A DNA stretch of 64,000 nucleotides from an uncultured bacterium (GTDB taxonomy: Bacteria > Bacillota > Clostridia > UBA1381), in assembly GCA_905215805.1 (NCBI GenBank), contig CAJMRL010000004.1, forward strand, positions 62,001 to 126,000, given 5' to 3'. The position numbers and the translations under genes were made by a program. Shown here in pieces: positions 1 to 6,554 of the stretch. The notes under the pieces were generated by a model. It did no database searches, had not been told where the DNA came from, and worked only from the letters and a program-made list of their open reading frames with translations. Each line of letters opens with the position of its first letter. The first letter of the stretch is position 1.

Positions 1-208
1 TCATCACGCTTATGATGACGCTTATGCGTGTGCAAGAGTACTGCTGAGAATTATGGAAGATTATAGTTTGGAAAATATTGATGAAATAGGAGAATGCTTT
101 GAAACGGAAACGGGTTATGTATATCCGGGGTGTCATTTATCATTTAAAAAGAAAAAGAAAAAATCAGTGAGAAACAGACAAACAAAAGCAGCGCCTCAAT
201 ATCAGTAA
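1..208 (+). CDS. C-terminal end of a DnaQ/RNase T-like 3'-5' exonuclease (partial)
   Basis: The frame is open from base 2 to a TAA at 206-208, giving the last 68 residues of a gene that starts outside the window. The stretch HHAYDDAYACARVLL fits the ExoIII motif of DEDDh exonucleases, in which the His and the Asp five residues apart complete the two-metal active site. A basic tail with six consecutive lysines follows, which might help nucleic-acid binding. The N-terminal ExoI and ExoII motifs are missing from view, so it is unclear whether this is a stand-alone exonuclease or the end of a larger protein. The next gene has its own promoter. Confidence 0.65.
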   Translation, partial: HHAYDDAYACARVLLRIMEDYSLENIDEIGECFETETGYVYPGCHLSFKKKKKKSVRNRQTKAAPQYQ

Positions 209-252
209 AATGCTATTAGGGCGTTATTTTTTTACAAAATATGAATTTTTAT

Positions 253-281
253 TTGACAAACGGATGTTCATGTGTTATAAT
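253..281 (+). promoter_or_regulatory. sigma-A promoter of the radical SAM gene
   Basis: TTGACA at 253-258 and TATAAT at 276-281 are both perfect consensus hexamers with a 17-bp spacer. A ribosome binding site AGAGGAG follows just before the ATG at 312. Confidence 0.85.
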
Positions 282-311
282 TAAATTAGTAAATATGAGA
301 GGAGCATAGAC

Positions 312-1592
312 ATGGATATATCCGAGAAGCTTCGTATACTTACAGATGCTGCAAAATATGACGCCTCATGCTGTTCGTCAGGTTCCGACAGAAAAAACAC
401 TCCCGGAGGAATAGGAACAGGTTCAATAGGCGGAATATGTCATAGCTTCAGTGCTGATGGAAGATGTATATCTTTGCTGAAAATTCTTTTAACGAATTAT
501 TGTATGTATGACTGTCAGTATTGTGTAAACAGGACGTCGAACGATATTGAACGGGCAGCGTTTACTCCTAAAGAGATTGCGGAGCTTACAATTAATTTTT
601 ATAAAAGGAATTATATTGAGGGACTGTTCTTGTCGAGCGCGGTTATAAAAAATCCCGACCATACGATGGAGCTTCTTATTGAAACACTTTCGATTTTGCG
701 CTGCCAATACCGTTTTAATGGATACATTCATGCAAAAGCAATTCCGGGAGCATCGCAGGAGCTTGTGGAGCGGCTTGGTCTGCTGTGCGACAGGCTAAGC
801 GTAAATATAGAGCTGCCTTCATCTGACGCTCTTAAAAAATTTGCTCCTCAGAAAAATAAACAAAATATACTGGCTCCGATGAAAAGAATTCGTGATGGAA
901 TAATTCAGAATAAGCAAGAGATCGCTGTTTATAAGAAGGCTCCGAGATTTGCTCCAAGCGGTCAAAGTACTCAAATGATAATAGGAGCCTCACCGGAAAG
1001 TGATAAAACAATTCTTAATTTATCTCAAAATTTATATGATAAATATAAGCTTAAGAGGGTATTTTTTTCGGCGTATGTACCTGTCGGTAAAAATCCGCTT
1101 TTGCCTGTAAGCGCACCGCCGCTTTTAAGAGAGCATCGGTTGTATCAGGCGGATTGGCTTTTAAGGTTTTATGATTTCAGAGCTGAGGAGCTTTTTGACG
1201 GAGGAAATGATAATTTCAGCAATATAGTAGATCCCAAATGTGAATGGGCTTTAAGACACCTTGAGCTATTTCCGGTTGAAATAAACAAAGCTCCTTATAG
1301 TATGATTATGCGCATTCCGGGAATAGGAGTGAGGTCGGCAGCAAAAATAGTAAAATGCCGCACTGTTCATTCTTTAAGCTTTGAGGACCTGCGCAAGATG
1401 CGGATATCAATGAAGAGAGCAAAATATTTTATAACATGCAACGGAAAAACATATAATAATTTATGGCTGAGACAGGAACTTGTTACACCTATGCTGTTGG
1501 CAGATAATAATGTAAGCGGATATGGACAGATTAGTCTTTTTGATGAACCAACGAAAGAGGATGCGGTAAAATGTCTGACGGGAGAAATGTGA
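312..1592 (+). CDS. putative DNA modification/repair radical SAM protein
   Basis: A 426-residue radical SAM enzyme of the family usually annotated as a putative DNA modification/repair radical SAM protein. The cluster-binding motif CMYDCQYC (C64, C68, C71) would hold the [4Fe-4S] cluster that cleaves S-adenosylmethionine. A helix-hairpin-helix-like segment, IMRIPGIGVRSAAKIV, lies near residues 331-346 and points to nucleic-acid contact. The start has an AGAGGAG site and a consensus promoter. The last 22 bases overlap the next gene, a second protein that normally travels with this family, so the two are almost certainly co-translated. The reaction and substrate are not established; a role in DNA metabolism is inferred from the family and the helix-hairpin-helix. 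Confidence 0.88.
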   Translation: MDISEKLRILTDAAKYDASCCSSGSDRKNTPGGIGTGSIGGICHSFSADGRCISLLKILLTNYCMYDCQYCVNRTSNDIERAAFTPKEIAELTINFYKRNYIEGLFLSSAVIKNPDHTMELLIETLSILRCQYRFNGYIHAKAIPGASQELVERLGLLCDRLSVNIELPSSDALKKFAPQKNKQNILAPMKRIRDGIIQNKQEIAVYKKAPRFAPSGQSTQMIIGASPESDKTILNLSQNLYDKYKLKRVFFSAYVPVGKNPLLPVSAPPLLREHRLYQADWLLRFYDFRAEELFDGGNDNFSNIVDPKCEWALRHLELFPVEINKAPYSMIMRIPGIGVRSAAKIVKCRTVHSLSFEDLRKMRISMKRAKYFITCNGKTYNNLWLRQELVTPMLLADNNVSGYGQISLFDEPTKEDAVKCLTGEM

Positions 1593-2332
1593 TTTATTTA
1601 TATGACGGAAGTTTTGAAGGTGTGCTGACATGCGTATTTGAGTGCTATAAGGAACGAAATATTCCGGCGGCTATTGAATCAACGGAAAACGGTCAGCTTA
1701 CCTTTGAAAGTGAGTATCGCCATATTGAAACAGATGAAGAAAAAGCGAAACGTGTCGCTGTTAAGATCATAAAATGCGCCGGATATGAAGCGTATAAGCA
1801 TATATATTACACTTTTCTTTCCGAGGAAAGCGAAAGGGAAATAAATATTTTTGGATATGTAAGAATGTGCCTTAAATATGGCAAGCAGGCGGATAAGCAT
1901 TTAACGGTGCCATGTGTGGATTTTGTTCTGGATGCTTCCCGGCGTACAGGACATGAAGCGCATAAGTATACCGGCTTTGTGCGGTTCAGTGAATTGGAGG
2001 GCGAAGTGTATTATGGAGAAATAGAACCTGTTCATAATATACTTCCAATTATAGCACATCATTTTGAGGAGAGGTACAAGAGCATGCCGTTTATTATAAA
2101 TGATAAAAAGCGCGGGATGTGTCTTGTATATAATGGACGTGAATGTATTATATACCCTACGGATACTGCTCCGAAGATTAATTTAAGTGAGAATGAAAAG
2201 GAATATAGAAAACTATGGAAGCAATTTTATGATACTGTTGAAATAAAAGAGCGCCATAATGAGCGGTGCCGTATGACGCTTATGCCAAAGAGATACTGGA
2301 AGTATCTTACTGAATTTCAGGAGACTACATAA
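1571..2332 (+). CDS. radical-SAM-linked DNA metabolism protein (DUF4130 type)
   Basis: A 253-residue protein matching the conserved partner of the upstream radical SAM enzyme. It begins with the typical YLYDGSFEGVLTCVFE segment. In some bacteria this family is joined to uracil-DNA glycosylase-like domains; here it stands alone. Translation starts inside the end of the radical SAM gene (22-base overlap), a strong sign of coupling and probably of a two-protein complex. No catalytic residues can be named. Its 3' end overlaps the convergent GerMN gene by 8 bases. Confidence 0.85.
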   Translation: MSDGRNVIYLYDGSFEGVLTCVFECYKERNIPAAIESTENGQLTFESEYRHIETDEEKAKRVAVKIIKCAGYEAYKHIYYTFLSEESEREINIFGYVRMCLKYGKQADKHLTVPCVDFVLDASRRTGHEAHKYTGFVRFSELEGEVYYGEIEPVHNILPIIAHHFEERYKSMPFIINDKKRGMCLVYNGRECIIYPTDTAPKINLSENEKEYRKLWKQFYDTVEIKERHNERCRMTLMPKRYWKYLTEFQETT

Positions 2333-2816
2333 AATAGTCGGGGACAAAAACTTCACGCATATCGACAAAGCCTTTAAATTTTTTCTGTATTTTTCCGTCT
2401 ATTTTAAAATTTACAGCGTCTATTCCTTCTATGCTTGTAAGTGAATTGACAATTTGGTATACAAATAAGTATTCAAGGTCGCGGTTCATAGATATATCCT
2501 TGAAATAAGACGGACGTATATTTACACAGGCGTAGCCGCTTTCTACTTCTACGCTCATGCAGTTTTCATTATTTGGGATTATGCGCCTTATTTTCGGGTT
2601 TGAATCGCGTCCGTGTATCAGTTCTTTAAGTATGGCGGCAGCTTCGGTTTGAGGGTCAGTATCTACTATGTAAGTTTGTATAGGTATAAGCCTGAGCATT
2701 TCGGCATCTATCATGTACAGCTTTACGCTTACAAGCTCATTTGGTTCTCTGGCTGAAATAACAGCGGTTATAAAAGCAGCGGTTATTATAAATATAAAAA
2801 TTATTCTTTTAAACAT
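2325..2816 (-). CDS. GerMN domain-containing exported protein
   Basis: A 163-residue protein with an N-terminal hydrophobic segment (about residues 4-21) that is a signal peptide or membrane anchor without a lipobox cysteine. A single GerMN domain follows (about 30-150), the domain found in spore germination/sporulation protein GerM and in LpqB-type lipoproteins. The start is supported by GGAGG seven bases before the ATG. It is probably extracytoplasmic in the forespore or mother-cell envelope, by analogy with GerM. It converges on and overlaps the DUF4130 gene by 8 bases. A spore role is inference from the domain. Confidence 0.8.
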   Translation of the reverse strand: MFKRIIFIFIITAAFITAVISAREPNELVSVKLYMIDAEMLRLIPIQTYIVDTDPQTEAAAILKELIHGRDSNPKIRRIIPNNENCMSVEVESGYACVNIRPSYFKDISMNRDLEYLFVYQIVNSLTSIEGIDAVNFKIDGKIQKKFKGFVDMREVFVPDYFM

Positions 2817-2860
2817 AAAAAATCCTCCATATTAATTATATGAAGGATCTTTATAAAATA

Positions 2861-3112
2861 TTACTGCTGCTTTGATAATTCAAGAGCCTGTGCGAGCTGA
2901 TCCGGACATGATGTGCCGCGTCCGTTGCAGTCGGTGCCCTTAAGTCTCTTTATTACCTCGTCTATGTTCATTCCTTCTACAAGACGGGCTATTCCTTGTG
3001 TGTTGCCGTTACAGCCGCGTGTGAAATGTACATTTTTTACAATTCCGTCCTCGACCTCAAAGTCGATTTTAACGGAGCATACGCCATGAGGCGTGTAAGA
3101 ATATGACGCCAT
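2861..3112 (-). CDS. TSCPD domain-containing protein
   Basis: A small protein of 83 residues with the TSCPD domain, including the GTSCPDQLAQAL motif near the C terminus and a conserved GCNGN motif in the middle. The domain also occurs at the end of some ribonucleotide reductases, but this short stand-alone family has no known function. I place the start at the ATG at 3112 because a strong GAGGAGG lies at 3119-3125; an in-frame ATG at 3127 would begin upstream of that site. Cysteines C18, C39 and the pair at C66/C73 could bind metal, which is a guess. Confidence 0.82.
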   Translation of the reverse strand: MASYSYTPHGVCSVKIDFEVEDGIVKNVHFTRGCNGNTQGIARLVEGMNIDEVIKRLKGTDCNGRGTSCPDQLAQALELSKQQ

Positions 3113-3205
3113 AATTAACCTCCTCAATAAATTCCGGTGCTGCCGGTAAAAACATTATATTTTTTATGATTATACACTAAATTTTTGACTTTTTCAAGTA
3201 TTGTA

Positions 3206-3234
3206 TTGACTTTTTTACTAAATTTGTGTATAAT
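3206..3234 (+). promoter_or_regulatory. sigma-A promoter of the transaldolase gene
   Basis: TTGACT at 3206-3211 and TATAAT at 3229-3234 with a 17-bp spacer, followed by an AGGAGGGG ribosome binding site ahead of the ATG at 3269. Confidence 0.8.
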
Positions 3235-3268
3235 GTACATATGAATAAAACATTAGGAGGGGAAACCA

Positions 3269-3919
3269 ATGAAATTATTTATTGATACAGCCATAGTTGA
3301 TGAAATAAAGGAAGTCAACAATATGGGTGTTATTTGCGGAGTGACAACAAATCCGTCTCTTATTGCAAAGTCCGGAAGAAAGTTTGAAGATGTAGTTAAA
3401 GAGATTACAGAAATTGTAGACGGACCAATAAGCGCTGAAGTGACGGCAAAGGATCCGAACGGCATGGTAGAGCAGGCTATTCCGCTTACAAAGATACACA
3501 AAAATATTATTATAAAGATCCCTTTCAATAAGGAAGGTCTTATGGCTTGTAAGAAAATGACCGCGCTTGGCATAAAGACAAATGTAACGCTTATTTTCTC
3601 TGCTGCACAGGCTCTTTTGGCTGCTAAGGCAGGTGCCACATATGTTAGTCCGTTTCTTGGCAGACTGGACGATATAGGAACGAATGGAATGAATCTTATC
3701 GAGGAAATAGTTGAAGTATTTGATAATGATCCTGAGATTGATACAGAGATTATAGCTGCTTCTATCAGAAATCCGATCCATGTAATTGATGCTGCAAGAG
3801 TAGGCTGTGATATAGCAACTGTTCCGTATAAGGTAATCATGCAGATGCTTAATCATCCGCTTACAGATAAAGGAATTGCTCAGTTTGATAAGGATTGGGC
3901 AACTGTTCCTAAAAACTAA
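3269..3919 (+). CDS. fsa: fructose-6-phosphate aldolase / small transaldolase
   Basis: A 216-residue member of the short transaldolase (TalC/MipB) family, cytosolic, acting in the non-oxidative pentose phosphate pathway or as a fructose-6-phosphate aldolase. The N-terminal MKLFIDTA strand and the GVTTNPSLI motif are typical. The Schiff-base lysine is K83 in the IIIKIPF strand. The segment TNVTLIFSAAQALLAAKAGA is the family's phosphate-side loop. From sequence I cannot decide between transaldolase and aldolase activity; the TNVTLIFS form is more common in transaldolases. It is monocistronic, with its own consensus promoter and terminator. Confidence 0.93.
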   Translation: MKLFIDTAIVDEIKEVNNMGVICGVTTNPSLIAKSGRKFEDVVKEITEIVDGPISAEVTAKDPNGMVEQAIPLTKIHKNIIIKIPFNKEGLMACKKMTALGIKTNVTLIFSAAQALLAAKAGATYVSPFLGRLDDIGTNGMNLIEEIVEVFDNDPEIDTEIIAASIRNPIHVIDAARVGCDIATVPYKVIMQMLNHPLTDKGIAQFDKDWATVPKN

Positions 3920-3927
3920 TGCTTATA

Positions 3928-3961
3928 AGACTGTCCGGTATTGATCCGGATAGTCTTTTTT
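3928..3961 (+). terminator. intrinsic terminator after the transaldolase gene
   Basis: An 11-bp stem AGACTGTCCGG / CCGGATAGTCT with one G-U pair, a seven-base loop and a run of T. Confidence 0.9.
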
Positions 3962-4022
3962 ATAGATGGATAATTTTGGAGTATATACATAGATTGCTTG
4001 TATAGCTGTAGGAGGAAATATA

Positions 4023-5045
4023 ATGGATCATGTGACTTTAGGCAGAACCGGAATAGAGGTCTGTAAGAATGGCTTTGGAGCTTTGCCTATACAACGTGTA
4101 AGCTTTGATGAAGCAAAAGCGCTTTTAGTAAAAGCATATGAAAATGGTGTGAACTTTTTTGACACAGCTCGGTTTTATACTGACAGTGAGGAAAAGATAG
4201 GATATGCTCTCTCGGACGTCAGAGATAAGATATACATAGCCACAAAAACGGCAGCGGTGACTGCTGAAGGATTTTGGAATGATTTAAGTACAAGCCTAAA
4301 TAATTTAAAAACGGATCATATAGATATTTATCAATTTCACAATCCTTCTTTTTGTCCGAAGCCGAAAGATGGAACGGGATTATACGAAGCGATGCTTGAG
4401 GCGAAGGAGCAGGGAAAAATCCGTTTTATAGGTATTACAAACCACAGATTGGCTGTAGCGAATGAAGCTATTGAATCAGGATTGTATGATACTATACAGT
4501 TTCCTTTTTGCTATCTGGCAACAGATAAAGATATTGAGGTAGTAGAGAACTGCAAAAAGAATAATCTTGGATTTATTGCCATGAAAGGACTTTCCGGAGG
4601 ACTTATAACGAATTCTGCCGCCGCGTATGCTTTTATGGCGCAGTATGACAATGTACTTCCAATATGGGGAGTTCAGAGGATGGAAGAGTTGGATGAATTT
4701 TTAAGCTATAATATAACTCCTCCCAAAATGAGCGGAGAAATAGAGGAGCTTATAAATAATGATAGAAAAATGCTTGCCGGTAATTTTTGCCGGGGGTGCG
4801 GATATTGTATGCCATGTCCTGTGGGAATTGAAATCAATAATTGCGCTCGTATGTCGCTTTTGATAAGAAGGTCGCCGTCCGAGCTTCAGCTTACACCGGA
4901 GGTACAGGCTAAAATGAAAAAGATAGAAAGTTGTCTGCATTGTAATCAATGCAGTTCAAAATGCCCGTATGGACTTGATACACCAAAACTTTTAGCTGAT
5001 AATTATAAAGATTACATTGAAATACTTAATGGAAAAGAATTTTAA
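4023..5045 (+). CDS. aldo/keto reductase with C-terminal 4Fe-4S domain
   Basis: A 340-residue NAD(P)H-dependent oxidoreductase. The N-terminal (about 1-225) TIM-barrel shows the aldo/keto reductase landmarks: a catalytic D-x-A-x-x-Y region (FFDTARFYTD) and the YQFHNPS strand with the active-site His. The C-terminal part carries two cysteine clusters, CRGCGYCMPCPVG and CLHCNQCSSKCPYG, typical of a double [4Fe-4S] ferredoxin-like module. This architecture is common in anaerobic clostridia. The substrate is unknown. The GGAGGAAATATA before the ATG supports the start. The gene is monocistronic and ends at a strong terminator. Confidence 0.9.
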   Translation: MDHVTLGRTGIEVCKNGFGALPIQRVSFDEAKALLVKAYENGVNFFDTARFYTDSEEKIGYALSDVRDKIYIATKTAAVTAEGFWNDLSTSLNNLKTDHIDIYQFHNPSFCPKPKDGTGLYEAMLEAKEQGKIRFIGITNHRLAVANEAIESGLYDTIQFPFCYLATDKDIEVVENCKKNNLGFIAMKGLSGGLITNSAAAYAFMAQYDNVLPIWGVQRMEELDEFLSYNITPPKMSGEIEELINNDRKMLAGNFCRGCGYCMPCPVGIEINNCARMSLLIRRSPSELQLTPEVQAKMKKIESCLHCNQCSSKCPYGLDTPKLLADNYKDYIEILNGKEF

Positions 5046-5049
5046 CAAG

Positions 5050-5090
5050 AAGCCGCGCTTTTGCCTTTATATGGACAGCGCGGCTTTTTT
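5050..5090 (+). terminator. intrinsic terminator after the aldo/keto reductase gene
   Basis: A perfect 10-bp stem AAGCCGCGCT / AGCGCGGCTT followed by TTTTTT. It lies between convergent genes and may also affect the leftward phosphofructokinase transcript, although that strand lacks an equally good T-run. Confidence 0.9.
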
Positions 5091-5106
5091 ATGATAAAGA
5101 TAGGAA

Positions 5107-6336
5107 TTATTTGTCTATAAACAGATGGCGCGGCAAACCATCGACCATAAAAGGAGTTAATTCTCCGATTATAAGAGGACGGGCATATTCGTCAAATTCC
5201 TTTGAAACATATGTACCATCATTAATGATCCATTCATCAGGGACACATTTTTCTTTATTTGCAATGAGATTTATGTCATATGAATCAGTAATGATTCCGT
5301 AAGGAGCGTTTGATATTCTCTTGAATATAATCATTTTTCCGGTTTCTCCGTTTAATGCTGCAACAACAGCATCAGCGCCGGCAGTAAATGCTTCGGTAAT
5401 ATCTCGTCTGGAAACAAGATGAGAAGCACATCTTTGCAGAGTGGAGAATACAATACCTCTTGATTTGATTCCTGTGTTCTCAGATAAGAAATCTGAAAGA
5501 TAAAGTGCTGTACCGCCGAGAGCCTTGTGACCAAAAGAATCGGTAAATACATTCTTTTTATTTGCTTCACATACATATATTCCGTCAGAGGTTTTAACAC
5601 CTTCCGAAACAGCCACTATTACAGCATTTGTATGTTTTTTTGCTTCGGTCACTTGTTCCATAAATTTATCATGATCAAACGGCTTTTCGGGAAGATAAAT
5701 AAGATCCGGACCATCACAGTCTTCTGAACGTGAAAGTGCTGATGCAGCAGTAAGCCATCCTGCGTTTCTTCCCATGATCTCAACCACTGTTATGGAATCT
5801 GTCGGATATGTTTTTGCATCGCGGATTATTTCCTTCATTGCGGCGGCTATATATTTTGCAGCAGAGCCGTAACCGGGAGTATGGTCTGTAACTGCAAGGT
5901 CGTTATCGATTGTTTTAGGCACTCCCATAAAGCGTATATCGGAATTTATAGCCTTTGCGTAATTAGAAAGCTGCATAATTGTATCCATTGAATCATTGCC
6001 GCCAATGTAGAAGAAATATTTTATGTCAAGCTTTTTTAATATATCAAAGAGCTTTGCATATACATCAGGAGCGGCATTTGCAGAAGGAAGCTTGTAGCGG
6101 CAAGTGCCGAGAAAAGATGACGGAGTGCGTTTTAAAAGTTCAATGTCCAAATCATTTTTTATATAATCTGACAAATCAACGTATTTTTCATTTAAAAGTC
6201 CTTCAATACCGTTCCTCATACCATATATAGTACCGCATCCGGCATCCTTGGCAGTTTTAAAAACACCGACAAGGCTCGAATTAATTACAGAAGTAGGACC
6301 GCCGGATTGTCCCACCATAACATTTCCTAAAGACAT
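5107..6336 (-). CDS. 6-phosphofructokinase, PPi-dependent type
   Basis: A 409-residue phosphofructokinase, longer than the 320-residue ATP-type bacterial enzyme. Catalytic-site motifs are GGNDSMDT (where ATP enzymes have GGDGS) and PKTIDND (where ATP enzymes have PGTIDND), with MGRNAGW for fructose-6-phosphate binding. The lysine in PKTIDND is the classic signature of pyrophosphate-dependent enzymes, so I infer PPi as phosphoryl donor. That would make the glycolytic step reversible. AGGAGAGGGG lies before the ATG, and a promoter sits at 6372-6400. Confidence 0.9.
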   Translation of the reverse strand: MSLGNVMVGQSGGPTSVINSSLVGVFKTAKDAGCGTIYGMRNGIEGLLNEKYVDLSDYIKNDLDIELLKRTPSSFLGTCRYKLPSANAAPDVYAKLFDILKKLDIKYFFYIGGNDSMDTIMQLSNYAKAINSDIRFMGVPKTIDNDLAVTDHTPGYGSAAKYIAAAMKEIIRDAKTYPTDSITVVEIMGRNAGWLTAASALSRSEDCDGPDLIYLPEKPFDHDKFMEQVTEAKKHTNAVIVAVSEGVKTSDGIYVCEANKKNVFTDSFGHKALGGTALYLSDFLSENTGIKSRGIVFSTLQRCASHLVSRRDITEAFTAGADAVVAALNGETGKMIIFKRISNAPYGIITDSYDINLIANKEKCVPDEWIINDGTYVSKEFDEYARPLIIGELTPFMVDGLPRHLFIDK

Positions 6337-6371
6337 ATATTTTATTCCCCTCTCCTAAAATTGATAGATAT

Positions 6372-6400
6372 ATTTTACCATAATATATATAAAAAGTCAA
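6372..6400 (-). promoter_or_regulatory. promoter of the phosphofructokinase gene
   Basis: Read leftward, TTGACT (6395-6400) and TAAAAT (6372-6377) are spaced by 17 bp. Confidence 0.7.
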
Positions 6401-6491
6401 TAGATTATTTAAAAGATTTTTGTGAAAATTCTACAGGACATTATATGTTTTTATAAAATCTATTTTTAGATGACAAATAATACGGAAGATG

Positions 6492-6520
6492 TTGACATGC
6501 TTTTTTGTCTGTGTTATAAT
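6492..6520 (+). promoter_or_regulatory. consensus sigma-A promoter of the beta-galactosidase gene
   Basis: TTGACA at 6492-6497 and TATAAT at 6515-6520 with a 17-bp spacer, a full consensus promoter. It overlaps an in-frame ATG at 6489, which therefore cannot be the start codon on this transcript. Confidence 0.9.
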
Positions 6521-6554
6521 AAGTTTTGTAAACTTTATATTTGGAGAGAAAAAA

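Noticed and set aside
3253..3840. Long open frame on the minus strand opposite the transaldolase gene
   Set aside because: It is a shadow of a clear, motif-bearing gene with promoter and terminator on the plus strand.
6489..6554. N-terminal extension of the beta-galactosidase that would look like a signal peptide
   Set aside because: Its ATG lies upstream of the -35 box of a consensus promoter, and the correct start at 6555 has a good ribosome binding site.
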